Below are positions 20,009 to 28,016 of a stretch of 37,368 bases of DNA, piece after piece. Source of the stretch: a virus. Every line of letters starts with the position of its first letter. Within the stretch, counting starts at the first letter, position 1. Under the pieces are notes generated by a model. The model worked only from the letters and a program-made list of their open reading frames with translations. It did not search any database and was not told the DNA's origin. The translations under genes were made by a program, and so were the position numbers. The DNA lies in the IMG/VR virus record IMGVR_UViG_3300007735_000691, positions 1-37,368 of that record; one strand, given 5' to 3'.

Positions 20009-20209
20009 ATGCTTACCATCCGACTGACCCGCGCGGAGGCGCAGTTCATCCGCAACCGAATGCGTTTGACCGCGATGAACGAAACGGGCGATGACGCAGC
20101 AACCGCCGCGCAGATCGCGGATGCCATCGAACCCGAACTGGCAGGCTCCGCGCTGTTCCGCGAGATCCGCGAGGTGTTCGCAGACCTTTACCCGGAGGGC
20201 CGCGAATGA
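20009..20209 (+). CDS. rightward early protein, unknown (66 aa)
   Basis: The ribosome site AGGAGACACC directly precedes ATG 20009. The product MLTIRLTRAEAQFIRNRMRL continues with a helix (DDAATAAQIADAIEPELAG) and ends in EIREVFADLYPEGRE. The opening strand followed by helices could suggest a ribbon-helix-helix fold (short strand, then two helices), but this is uncertain. Its stop overlaps the next ATG. Confidence 0.72.
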   Translation: MLTIRLTRAEAQFIRNRMRLTAMNETGDDAATAAQIADAIEPELAGSALFREIREVFADLYPEGRE

Positions 20210-20331
20210 GCGCGCAACGCAAGCATGACCTCGTGGACTTCTACCTCGGCTTCGCCTTCGGCCTGTTCGGCGTGGCCGCGTTCATCGTAGGCTCGTGGAG
20301 TCACGGGTATCTTGAATGGCTGATCCCATGA
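20206..20331 (+). CDS. small single-span membrane protein (41 aa)
   Basis: The product MSAQRKHDLVDFYLGFAFGL continues with FGVAAFIVGSWSHGYLEWLI and ends in Pro. A basic N-terminus is followed by one hydrophobic helix (about residues 12-30), so an inner-membrane protein with its N-terminus inside the cell is likely. Both ends overlap neighbours as ATGA. Its role is unknown; early phage membrane peptides often affect superinfection or host physiology. Confidence 0.66.
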   Translation: MSAQRKHDLVDFYLGFAFGLFGVAAFIVGSWSHGYLEWLIP

Positions 20332-20654
20332 GCCCCGCCCAAACAGCCCTCGACATCATCGAAACCGTCCCGGCGGTCGTGCCGTGCTGTTCGGGCGATC
20401 AGGCCGTGCCATCCTCGACCATCGCAGCTCTACGCGAGGCGATTCGCAACGCGGCAGAGGACGAGCGCATCATGGCTCGAATCCTCGCCCGTGCGCTCCC
20501 AGTCGCGCAGGCCCATGTGGTGAGGATGCAGGCCGAGGCAGACGGTGCGGTCGCCCTCAACGGTAAGCCGCACCCGGTCAGCGAAGAGCTGCTCCTACAG
20601 GCTCGCGAACTGCTGTATTCGATCCGAGCGCGGGTGGGGGTGTCCGATGACTGA
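20328..20654 (+). CDS. rightward early protein, unknown (108 aa)
   Basis: I start at ATG 20328, which overlaps the previous stop; an in-frame ATG at 20316 would add four residues. The protein has a short N-terminal helix, a Pro/Cys segment (TVPAVVPCCSGDQAVPSST), then long helices with ALREAIRNAAEDERIMARIL and SEELLLQARELLYSIRARVG. No family is recognised. It overlaps the next gene by eight bases. Confidence 0.72.
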   Translation: MSPAQTALDIIETVPAVVPCCSGDQAVPSSTIAALREAIRNAAEDERIMARILARALPVAQAHVVRMQAEADGAVALNGKPHPVSEELLLQARELLYSIRARVGVSDD

Positions 20655-21135
20655 AGTACTCCTGATCCTCGTCGCGTTGATCTGTGGCGCGATCCTGTGG
20701 CACCTGTTCACCCGCAACACGCCGCCGCAGGCGCGGATCGTGCTGCCCGGCCACCCGATGCACCGACTCGACCGGGCACGGGAGATCCCGTGGCACGAGC
20801 CGCGCGTACCGCTCGCGGCCACGCACATCGCTTGGATCATGCACGGCGAGGGCGATCTTGGAACCGTCCACACGCTCTACCTTCAGACGCTCGCATCGCT
20901 CCGGCAGGAGGTGCAGGATGCGAAATCGCCGTGGGGGCCGATCATCGCGCACAGCATCGAACTAGAGTGCGACATTCGAGGCCGGGGCTGCATTCCCACC
21001 TCCGAGGTGATGTACGCGGTCGCTCGCGTGGACAGCGACGGGAACGAGTACTGGCTTTCGCGCGACGGTTCGTGGGTCGCGCGATGGAGCGCGGATGCCG
21101 AAATCTTTGAGGTGTTCCCCGGCCAAGTGCGCTAG
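20647..21135 (+). CDS. membrane-anchored protein, last gene before the terminator (162 aa)
   Basis: MTEVLLILVALICGAILWHL is an N-terminal membrane anchor or uncleaved signal. The remainder is a soluble alpha/beta domain with REIPWHEPRVPLAATHIAWI, a helix with TLYLQTLASLRQEVQDAKSP, and a beta C-terminus with EVMYAVARVDSDGNEYWLSR ending FEVFPGQVR. No family is recognised. The start overlaps the previous gene and the intrinsic terminator lies 60 bp after its stop. Confidence 0.72.
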   Translation: MTEVLLILVALICGAILWHLFTRNTPPQARIVLPGHPMHRLDRAREIPWHEPRVPLAATHIAWIMHGEGDLGTVHTLYLQTLASLRQEVQDAKSPWGPIIAHSIELECDIRGRGCIPTSEVMYAVARVDSDGNEYWLSRDGSWVARWSADAEIFEVFPGQVR

Positions 21136-21194
21136 GCCGCTACAATCCACCCGCGCGGGTCGCCCCCCCGATACTGCCCGCGTCTAGGTGTCTC

Positions 21195-21232
21195 GCCCCG
21201 GTGGCCCTCGCGGCTGCCGGGGCTTTTCGTTT
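21195..21232 (+). terminator. intrinsic terminator of the rightward operon
   Basis: GCCCCGG (21195-21201) pairs perfectly with CCGGGGC (21217-21223) and is followed at once by TTTTCGTTT. The loop can form a further GC pairing. This is a strong rho-independent terminator in the plus direction, 60 bp after the last coupled rightward gene. The stretch 21136-21194 before it holds nothing else I can identify. Confidence 0.88.
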
Positions 21233-21244
21233 AGGCTACCGCGC

Positions 21245-21538
21245 ATGGCAAGGATGCCCCGACCCAAACCTCCCCCCGACCTCTACCGCGCACTCGAGGC
21301 CGTAGGCGACCTCCTGCGCGAGCGCGAGATGCCCGACCTCGCAGGCGATGTCGAGGCCGTCGTGGACGCGCTGCGCTCCATGCTTGAGCTGACCCGCTAC
21401 GGCGACGCACTGTGGGGGGACGAGATACGCAACCTCCTGTGCATCCGGCACGCGCTTCGCCCCCGGCGTGGCACCGTAGACGATCCCATGCGCGGTCGCC
21501 GCAAGGCACGCCGCATTCGCAGGCGGTCGTTCAGATAG
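21245..21538 (+). CDS. doubtful small basic ORF beyond the terminator (97 aa)
   Basis: The frame MARMPRPKPPPDLYRALEAV continues with a helical region DLAGDVEAVVDALRSMLELT and a very basic end RRKARRIRRRSFR. The composition is protein-like, but there is no Shine-Dalgarno site, and the frame starts after the operon terminator. It converges with and overlaps the end of the leftward tail operon by eight bases. It could be expressed from read-through. Without it the interval 21233-21530 has no gene on either strand that I can support. Confidence 0.38.
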   Translation: MARMPRPKPPPDLYRALEAVGDLLREREMPDLAGDVEAVVDALRSMLELTRYGDALWGDEIRNLLCIRHALRPRRGTVDDPMRGRRKARRIRRRSFR

Positions 21539-22907
21539 TCACGAGCGAATCGGAGAGCGTCGGCGTGGTCGAGACGGGCAGATAGATGCCCTGCCGCTCG
21601 AGGCCGACGAACCGCGCGAAGCCCGCCATGAACTTGCCGTTCGTGCTGGTGGTGCTTGTGACCGCCGTCGAGAAGGTGTCGTTCTCGGCCCAGTCCGTCA
21701 CGCCGGGGTAAATCACGAAGGACGGCCCGCCCGCGTAGGCGCGAACCATCGGCACGAGAACGAGTTCATCGATCACGAGCGTGTTGCCCGAACCGATGGC
21801 CGTGCTGCTGTAGATATCGAGGTAGACCGTGGTCGGGATCGCGCTCTTCGCGAGGCTGAAGGTCGTGCTGCTCACGGCGTAGGAAGTCGTGACACTCGAC
21901 AGGTCGAGCGTGATCTCGCTGCTGCCCGTCAGCACGGTGCTCGAAGAATTGCGTAGGCCGATCTTCACGACACCCGTCGTTCCGCTCGCCGTCTTCTTCG
22001 CGTAGCAAATCAGCGCGTAATCCGTGTCCGGCTGAATCGTCACGGGCGTGCTGTTCGAGTAGGCGAGCTGCTGCCGCAGGCTCGTCAGCGTCGAGCCGTC
22101 GCCCACGATGGACAGTGCATAGTCACCGCGTGCCGGGCTGCTCGACCGAAGCACTTGCGAGCCCGCCGATCCGGTGGTGATCGTCCACTGCGCCGGAGTG
22201 TTCGTAGACCAGTTCTCGAACGCGCCGTTCGCGATGATGCTCTTCCCCGGCTCGCCAGTCGGGCTATTGATCGCGGCAGGCGTGGCCGTGATCGTCGCGG
22301 CGGTGCCGCTGCCACCCGGCCACTCGGTGTTCGTGTAGGCACGGTTCGCATCGCCTCCGAGCCGGAACGAGGCCGCTCCAAAGTTCAGGACATTGCCGGG
22401 AGCGACACAGGTGCCCGTGATCGTCTCGGCATACATCTCCTGCAGGAAGTCGGTCGAGGCCGGGCGATACGCCCGCGCAAGGACGGTGCCGTTGCCGAGG
22501 TTGCCCGCCGTGATCGTCGTGCTGATGCTGCTCGTGCCGACCGAGCGGAAGGACGCGCTCTGCGCGATCATCGAATCCCGCAGACCCTTGTAGGCCGTGG
22601 TCAGCGTGCCGTCGTAGAGCTGCCCCTCGGCGCGGATCGTGTTCAGGATCAGGTTGTTCGCCGCCGACTGGAGCATCGGGTACAGGCTCGTCCCGAGCCT
22701 CGCCGGGAAGCCCGTGATCGGCGCGTCCATGCCCGTGAACGGGGCGACCGCCGAACGGTAGTCCGTGCCATCGAACTGCGTCAGCAGGCTCGACAGGTCT
22801 GCGCCGTACAGGGGGGACATCCGGGTCTTGATGTCGTTCGCGTACCCGAAAATCTTGCCGAGTCGCGTTGCGAAGTTGGTCAGATTGACGGACGAGAGCG
22901 TTGGCAT
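21531..22907 (-). CDS. minor tail protein with carbohydrate-binding-like module (458 aa)
   Basis: The last leftward gene. N-terminal helices (LTNFATRLGKIFGYANDIKT) resemble those of the 417-aa protein at 31341-32594, and the middle shares the pattern IIANGAFENWSTNTPAQWTI followed by strands. The pattern N-G-x-F-E-x-W-x-x-x-P-x-x-W is typical of CBM4/9-like jelly rolls that bind polysaccharide. The C-terminal part has GPSFVIYPGVTDWAENDTFS, again matching the paralogue. It is probably a tail or adhesin component that touches host surface glycans. A TTAGGATGCCGCC leader precedes ATG 22907. Confidence 0.82.
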   Translation of the reverse strand: MPTLSSVNLTNFATRLGKIFGYANDIKTRMSPLYGADLSSLLTQFDGTDYRSAVAPFTGMDAPITGFPARLGTSLYPMLQSAANNLILNTIRAEGQLYDGTLTTAYKGLRDSMIAQSASFRSVGTSSISTTITAGNLGNGTVLARAYRPASTDFLQEMYAETITGTCVAPGNVLNFGAASFRLGGDANRAYTNTEWPGGSGTAATITATPAAINSPTGEPGKSIIANGAFENWSTNTPAQWTITTGSAGSQVLRSSSPARGDYALSIVGDGSTLTSLRQQLAYSNSTPVTIQPDTDYALICYAKKTASGTTGVVKIGLRNSSSTVLTGSSEITLDLSSVTTSYAVSSTTFSLAKSAIPTTVYLDIYSSTAIGSGNTLVIDELVLVPMVRAYAGGPSFVIYPGVTDWAENDTFSTAVTSTTSTNGKFMAGFARFVGLERQGIYLPVSTTPTLSDSLVTI

Positions 22908-22916
22908 GGCGGCATC

Positions 22917-23468
22917 CTAACTGACCGCAGACCACTTTCCGATAGGGCAGGACTCGCTCGGCAGGCGCACCTTCAGGGCCGTGAAGCACCCGCACTTGCG
23001 GCACTTCGAGCCTGTCCAGTTCTCGCAGCCCTTGCAGATCGCAAGCCGCTCCTGCGCCATCGGGCTGTCGGGAGTCACGAGCGCGGCCATCGCCTTCGGC
23101 GCAGCCTTCACCATGTCCCACAAGCCCGCGCCCTCTCGCTCGACCCGCTCGGCCTCGGCCTGCTCCTGCGCGGCCTGCGCGTCCCGCTTCTCCTGCTCGG
23201 CGCGGTTGAACGCCTCGGCATCAGGCTCTCCACGCTCGTACTCCACCGCCGGAACGGCGTATCGGATGATTGGAACCGCCACGCCCGTGCGCTCGTCAGG
23301 CACCACGCCATCGGCTGCGATGGCAGCGCGATCCTCTTCCCAGTAGGCAGGGTTGGTCTGTTGCTGCTCGTAGTGCCGCTGCTTGATCGCCGCGCTCGCC
23401 AGTGCGATCTCGCGTGCCATCGTGTAGGAGTACTTCACCCGGAGGCTGTTCGCGTTGAATGGTGTCAT
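22917..23468 (-). CDS. Cys-cluster tail-region protein (183 aa)
   Basis: I start at ATG 23468, which overlaps the previous stop as ATGA. The N-terminal two thirds are helical with a long charged coiled coil (AEAFNRAEQEKRDAQAAQEQ). The C-terminus has a compact metal-site-like cluster: ICKGCENWTGSKCRKCGCFT, then SESCPIGKW. Six Cys in C-x2-C...C-x2-C-x-C...C-P spacing recall the small Cys-rich end motif found in phage tail genes, likely a zinc or iron site. The role may be in tail tip assembly; function is not established. Confidence 0.78.
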   Translation of the reverse strand: MTPFNANSLRVKYSYTMAREIALASAAIKQRHYEQQQTNPAYWEEDRAAIAADGVVPDERTGVAVPIIRYAVPAVEYERGEPDAEAFNRAEQEKRDAQAAQEQAEAERVEREGAGLWDMVKAAPKAMAALVTPDSPMAQERLAICKGCENWTGSKCRKCGCFTALKVRLPSESCPIGKWSAVS

Positions 23469-24718
23469 GGTGTGCAGGATCGATGCGCTCGGTCGTACCC
23501 CACGCAGACGCTCGTGGAGTAGTCGAGTTCCATCGTATACGAGGGCACATCGTTCGGCTGCCACACCCCGTCGATCTTCGTCCCGGTATGCGGAATGCGA
23601 ATGATCATCTTCGACATCTTGTTGTCGCAGCAAAGCCTGTTCCGGGATTGTGTGAAGCAGCGCACTCCGTTCGATACAGTCAGAGACTCGCCGTTACAGG
23701 TGTCGGTGATTCGCTCCACGATCTCGTCCGCGTTGCAGGCGATGTCGACAGTGGTCTCCACCGTGTTCGATCCGAAACAGTCGGTGTCGGTTTCGATTCT
23801 CGTCACGCCCAACCGCTTGCCCGCATCGGCGCAGCTCGGCGCGTTCAGCGCGAGCGTGTCGCAGTAGTTGTTCGAGAAGTTGAGCGGGCCGAGGGTGACC
23901 GTTTCGGTAACGCTCGCATCCGTCTTGATGCTCGTGACGAGTTCGAACCACACCTTGATGACACAGGTCGGGTTGTAGGTTGTCGGTCGCTGACAGGGAC
24001 TCGGCTGCGTGTTGTTCCCGCCCGGTCGCGGGCCGACTGGAGGGATGACGGGAGGGCCGACACCACCACCTCCGCCGCCTGTGCCCGGTCTCACACACCT
24101 TTGAAGGTCTTCCGCAGTTGCCGTACTACATGGGCCAACTTTGACCAGTCCGACTACGGGAGGCCCGTTTAGTTCAGGACATCCGTTCAGAACATCTGTG
24201 GGCTGATTGTTCATACAAGCGCACACAATGCAACGGGTGCCGCAAGCCTCTCTACTCCAATTCAAATACCCCTGCTGACTACCATACAGTCGGGACAGAG
24301 CGAAGCACTGGCATTTCGTCACATTGTCCGTGCAGTTGCACGCACTACAGCATGATCCGGTTTCGCTATCGCAGGGAATGTTGCACTCACTGCTTGTACA
24401 AGGCCCGGCAACATTCAACCACCCACCCTGATATCCGGTCTCACACGCAGGGCGTGAAAACACATGAGCGGACTGCGTGTATCCAATCTTCAGGAATGCG
24501 CCCGATAGATCGAACTTGCTACAGCAGTAGCAACGGAGACACGAATCGGGACAAGTCGTTGCTGCCCCCTGCCATTGACCGCCGATGCGACGGCATTCGC
24601 ATTCCGTTGTCTGTTCGCAGCCCGGAGGCGTGTTCAGGTCGCCGCGTGTGCAGCAAGCCCCGAGCGGCCCGTTATCGCACCAGTCGGCATCGCAGCAGCA
24701 GTTTCGATCCGCGCTCAT
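23465..24718 (-). CDS. very cysteine-rich virion protein (417 aa)
   Basis: About 43 of 417 residues are Cys. The first half is a string of Cys-dense segments (NCCCDADWC, GACCTRGDLNTPPGC, TECECRRIGGQWQG, GSCCSACNC, CIVCACMNN). A glycine-proline linker GTGGGGGGVGPPVIPP follows, then a beta-rich half with spaced Cys. The G-A-C-C...C...G-G-x-W-x-G...C pattern resembles small disulfide modules seen in planctomycete and marine phage proteins, as I remember them. It is likely an extracellular, disulfide-bonded tail-tip or fibre protein. Its start overlaps the 106-aa gene. Confidence 0.8.
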   Translation of the reverse strand: MSADRNCCCDADWCDNGPLGACCTRGDLNTPPGCEQTTECECRRIGGQWQGAATTCPDSCLRCYCCSKFDLSGAFLKIGYTQSAHVFSRPACETGYQGGWLNVAGPCTSSECNIPCDSETGSCCSACNCTDNVTKCQCFALSRLYGSQQGYLNWSREACGTRCIVCACMNNQPTDVLNGCPELNGPPVVGLVKVGPCSTATAEDLQRCVRPGTGGGGGGVGPPVIPPVGPRPGGNNTQPSPCQRPTTYNPTCVIKVWFELVTSIKTDASVTETVTLGPLNFSNNYCDTLALNAPSCADAGKRLGVTRIETDTDCFGSNTVETTVDIACNADEIVERITDTCNGESLTVSNGVRCFTQSRNRLCCDNKMSKMIIRIPHTGTKIDGVWQPNDVPSYTMELDYSTSVCVGYDRAHRSCTP

Positions 24719-25035
24719 GCACCGACGACACCCGTTGCCACAAGGCTCAAGGCCGTGGCGTTGTCCGCATAGGCCCGCAGCTGATGCCCGTCCGGAACGA
24801 GGATGTTCTCGAGAATGTGATGGTCGTGCGAGGTCAGCGTGTGGTTGTGCAGCAGGAAATCGCCCTGCGTCATCTGCGCCGTGCCACGCACGATGCCGAG
24901 GTAGACGCTGCGCGTGTTGTTCGTGCTGTTGCAGATGTAGATAGTCTTGAAGAACAGGGATTGCCCCTCAAGGCCCGTAGCCACGGCCTGCTCGACATCG
25001 GTGATCGCGAATCGGATGAGGACGGGCTGGCTCAT
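24715..25035 (-). CDS. small beta-sandwich tail protein (106 aa)
   Basis: The sequence MSQPVLIRFAITDVEQAVAT, FFKTIYICNSTNNTRSVYLG, DFLLHNHTLTSHDHHILENI and LVPDGHQLRAYADNATALSL matches the general pattern of small phage structural proteins. These alternate a Y-x-x-N-x-T-N strand, a D-x-L-L-x-x-x-x-L turn and a P-x-G-x-x-L-x-A-Y-A strand. It is probably a tail-tip or decoration subunit. Overlaps of four bases link it to both neighbours. No enzymatic feature is visible. Confidence 0.78.
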   Translation of the reverse strand: MSQPVLIRFAITDVEQAVATGLEGQSLFFKTIYICNSTNNTRSVYLGIVRGTAQMTQGDFLLHNHTLTSHDHHILENILVPDGHQLRAYADNATALSLVATGVVGA

Positions 25036-28001
25036 GCTGTTTCGATGATACCCGCGAGTTCGCTATCCGTAGCCTTCGCGGCACCACTTGCACCCATGTA
25101 TGGCCAAGTCGGCGCGGTCAACGGCGCAAAGCCGCCCGCCGGGGCAGGTGCGCAGCGCACTTCGACATCCGGCTGCACCGCGATCCAGTACGAGGTGAAG
25201 CCGAGGCGGTTCGTCACCTCATACACCGGAACGATGTCGAGCTTCGGCGTGTAGGGCCGACGAATCGGCTCGTCGCCCGCCGGGCCGAAGTCCCAGTTGA
25301 AAGGCATGCCGCCGACGCTGTGCGGCCATTGCAGGGTCGTTCCGGTCTGCGGGTTGGGGTTGAACCACTGCTCGTAGAGGTTGAACGCGACACCCGCACA
25401 GAGACCCTTGTAGCCAAGCGCACTGCCGCTCGACCAGTACATTGTGAATGGGTTCGCGTCCGGCGCAGCCTCCACGAAGAAGTAGCGGTTCATGTAGAAA
25501 CGCTGCTCCGTGACGGCGGTCGGATCTTCTGTAAACGCCTGCTGCACGCCAATCACGCGGGCCATGAAGATACGCACCACATTCGACCGCTCGGTTCGAC
25601 GCAGGCTCGTGTGCTTCACGCCGCTGACCATCGCAGCCGTCACGCCTGCGCCGCTCGTCTGTGCTTCGACCTTTGCGCCCTGCGGGTACAGGAGCGGGTG
25701 GTTGTTGTGCCCGCGAATGCGGTACTCGACGCTCGGAATGCCGATGGTTCCGAACCGAATCGTCTCGTACTGCAAGCCCACGCTCGGGGTGATCTGCGAC
25801 AAGCGACCCTGCGCCATCGGGTCAGGCATCCGCGTGAACACGGCCTCGCCGTCCGACACCTGTCGGAGGTAGTCCATACGCGCCTTCAGCAGTTCCCGGC
25901 GACCCTTCAGCGTCGTGTCGAATCGCTCGGCGAAGCTGTAGTCGAACACCATGCCCGCGTCGGTGGGTGTCGGCGTGACGGTGTTCGGGTCGAGCGACTT
26001 GATCGCGGTACGCAGCAGACCGCTCGTGTAGTTCCACGGCACCTCGTAGTCCACGACCGGATCGGGCGAGATGTACTTGTCCACACGCGTGTTCGTGTTG
26101 CCCAATCCCTTCGGGCCACCGACCGAGAGCCAGTACTCCGGGCCATTCACGAACGAGCCGCCCGTCGCGGCGTTGTGATTCGTTCCCGGCAGGAACGCAG
26201 GCACCAATCCGTTCGGCGTGCTGTGGCCGATCATGGCCGGGATGTGATCGCGAATCTCGACGGTCGTGTGCGTCGGGCTTGCGACATCCGTGTGCCACAG
26301 CGTCGGCGTGCGACTGTTCAGGCCGTTGACGAACCGGGTAGAGATAACCCCATCCGTGGTCTCATGGCTTCGGCAGTCCACGAGGTGCGCGTAGGTGTGC
26401 GCGACATTATCCGCACCGTATCCATAGGGCGCGATCCACGGGATGTTGTACGCCTCGCTGCGCTCCGGCCCGAGCCGAGAGCAGTAGAACGCCTCGTGCG
26501 ACACAACCACGGTCTGCGGGAGGTCGAGCGTCATCGTGTTGATGTAGCCCGCCACGCGGTAGTCGGCCATGCTCGACAGCCAGTTCGGAAGGTTGGGGAC
26601 GGTGCCTGCGGTCTGCGTCCCGTGCGCTCGAGCGAGCGACAGCACGAGCGACAGGGATCGAGCGTCATACAGCCACACGCAGCCATGCCGCTGCGCGAAG
26701 GTGTCCAACGCCTCCCCAAGTGTCATGCCCCGGAAATCAAGGTTCACAATGTCGCCATCGTCAAACGCTGCCGCACCCGCAGGCTTGCCGAGCTGCGCGT
26801 CGTAGAACGCGAGATCCAGTTGAAGCACGCCGTTCGTCGCGAACAGCACTTGAGCAGCCAACGCACGCAGGATCTCGTCCCGGCTGTAGGGCCGTTGGAT
26901 ATGCGTCAGAGCCGCCGCCGTGTTTGTCCAGTTCCGACCCGGCACTTGCAGCGATGCCTTCCAACTAGGGGCCGTCGTTTCGCCCTGCACATAGGACGGA
27001 TCTTCAAAGCCGGGGAAGTCGAGAACCGCAGGCGGGTAAGTCACCGTCGCGGCCACGGTGTTCGCCTCGAACGCGACGGGCGGATCAGCGAGCATATTCA
27101 CGCAGCCGAGAGCCATGCCGCCGTAGTACTGCTGCTGATTCGTGTTGTTTGTGCTGTCCGTGATCGCGCCGCTGCTCGTGATGCCGTCGTGGATCAAGTC
27201 CGACCGGAACTTGAGCGACCGAATGCCGCGCAGCATCGAGCGGACATCGGTCAACTCCATGACGAACAGCGTGTCGTTCTGCTGCGGGCGACCGCTCAAG
27301 TTCACGGCAGACGAGGCTGCACCGCTGCGGCGCAGTTCTCGGATACTGGTGCAGATCAGGCTTGCAAACACCATTGAGCGCGGCGCACCAAGCGGCGTTT
27401 CCACGGCGTTGGTGCCGCCCGTCAGCGTCGAGAGCATGGACATCGCTTCCGCTCTGCGGGTCGAGATGTCATCTCGCGAGCGGAGGATCTCGGCCCCGAC
27501 AGGCTGACGCATCGCGCCATAGTCGCGCTCCTGCTCGTTCACCGGAACATCCTGAACGATTGGCGGTGCGGTTTCGGCCTGCGGCGCAGCCTCCTCCGGT
27601 GGGTTCACGCTCTCGTCCCGGATCGGATTCGGGATGCCGGGGTTGTTGATGATCGCGAGCTGCGGCTGCGGCAGGCTTGCGGCATCGGCGGGCAACTGGA
27701 CGAGGCCGCGCTCCGTTGTGCCCCCCTGCTCCGACAGGTACAGCGTCCACTTCAATGGGTCGTTTCGGTTCAGAGTGGCGATGGCGTTACTGGCGAAACC
27801 GCCCTCGTCACTCAACGGATGCACAAGCACGCTAATGCGTGCGCTCTCGCAGGCTCCTACGAGCGGGTTCTGCACCACATTGATCGCGTCCGCGTCGTAG
27901 CCATTGGCCCGCAGCAGCGCGTCGAGTTCCTCGCTGCGCCTGACGATGCGAAGCTGCGTGTAGTCCGTGTCGTTGTCGAGCCATCCGTAGATGCCTGCCA
28001 T
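25032..28001 (-). CDS. large minor tail/tip protein (989 aa)
   Basis: This is the largest gene. It is beta-rich and polar, with no membrane segment. A 100-residue N-terminal alpha/beta part (MAGIYGWLDNDTDYTQLRIV) and a Pro/Glu linker (NPPEEAAPQAETAPPIV) precede a long region with VNLDFRGMTLGEALDTFAQR near residue 430, a short repeat-type domain, and many Asn/Thr loops. Position among tail genes and size suit a tail tip, baseplate hub or fibre-like protein. No lysozyme or peptidase motif was found. The stop of the upstream gene and its SD form TGACCGTAGGATG. Confidence 0.8.
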   Translation of the reverse strand: MAGIYGWLDNDTDYTQLRIVRRSEELDALLRANGYDADAINVVQNPLVGACESARISVLVHPLSDEGGFASNAIATLNRNDPLKWTLYLSEQGGTTERGLVQLPADAASLPQPQLAIINNPGIPNPIRDESVNPPEEAAPQAETAPPIVQDVPVNEQERDYGAMRQPVGAEILRSRDDISTRRAEAMSMLSTLTGGTNAVETPLGAPRSMVFASLICTSIRELRRSGAASSAVNLSGRPQQNDTLFVMELTDVRSMLRGIRSLKFRSDLIHDGITSSGAITDSTNNTNQQQYYGGMALGCVNMLADPPVAFEANTVAATVTYPPAVLDFPGFEDPSYVQGETTAPSWKASLQVPGRNWTNTAAALTHIQRPYSRDEILRALAAQVLFATNGVLQLDLAFYDAQLGKPAGAAAFDDGDIVNLDFRGMTLGEALDTFAQRHGCVWLYDARSLSLVLSLARAHGTQTAGTVPNLPNWLSSMADYRVAGYINTMTLDLPQTVVVSHEAFYCSRLGPERSEAYNIPWIAPYGYGADNVAHTYAHLVDCRSHETTDGVISTRFVNGLNSRTPTLWHTDVASPTHTTVEIRDHIPAMIGHSTPNGLVPAFLPGTNHNAATGGSFVNGPEYWLSVGGPKGLGNTNTRVDKYISPDPVVDYEVPWNYTSGLLRTAIKSLDPNTVTPTPTDAGMVFDYSFAERFDTTLKGRRELLKARMDYLRQVSDGEAVFTRMPDPMAQGRLSQITPSVGLQYETIRFGTIGIPSVEYRIRGHNNHPLLYPQGAKVEAQTSGAGVTAAMVSGVKHTSLRRTERSNVVRIFMARVIGVQQAFTEDPTAVTEQRFYMNRYFFVEAAPDANPFTMYWSSGSALGYKGLCAGVAFNLYEQWFNPNPQTGTTLQWPHSVGGMPFNWDFGPAGDEPIRRPYTPKLDIVPVYEVTNRLGFTSYWIAVQPDVEVRCAPAPAGGFAPLTAPTWPYMGASGAAKATDSELAGIIETA

Positions 28002-28016
28002 GAGTGCATCCTACGG

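Noticed and set aside
22155-23522. Plus-strand open frame of 455 codons
   Set aside because: Antisense to two leftward tail genes; extreme Arg content and no coupling with any plus-strand gene.
25320-27377. Plus-strand open frame of 685 codons
   Set aside because: It is antisense to the 989-aa tail gene. It has an Arg/His/Val-rich composition typical of GC-rich shadow frames and no start signal.
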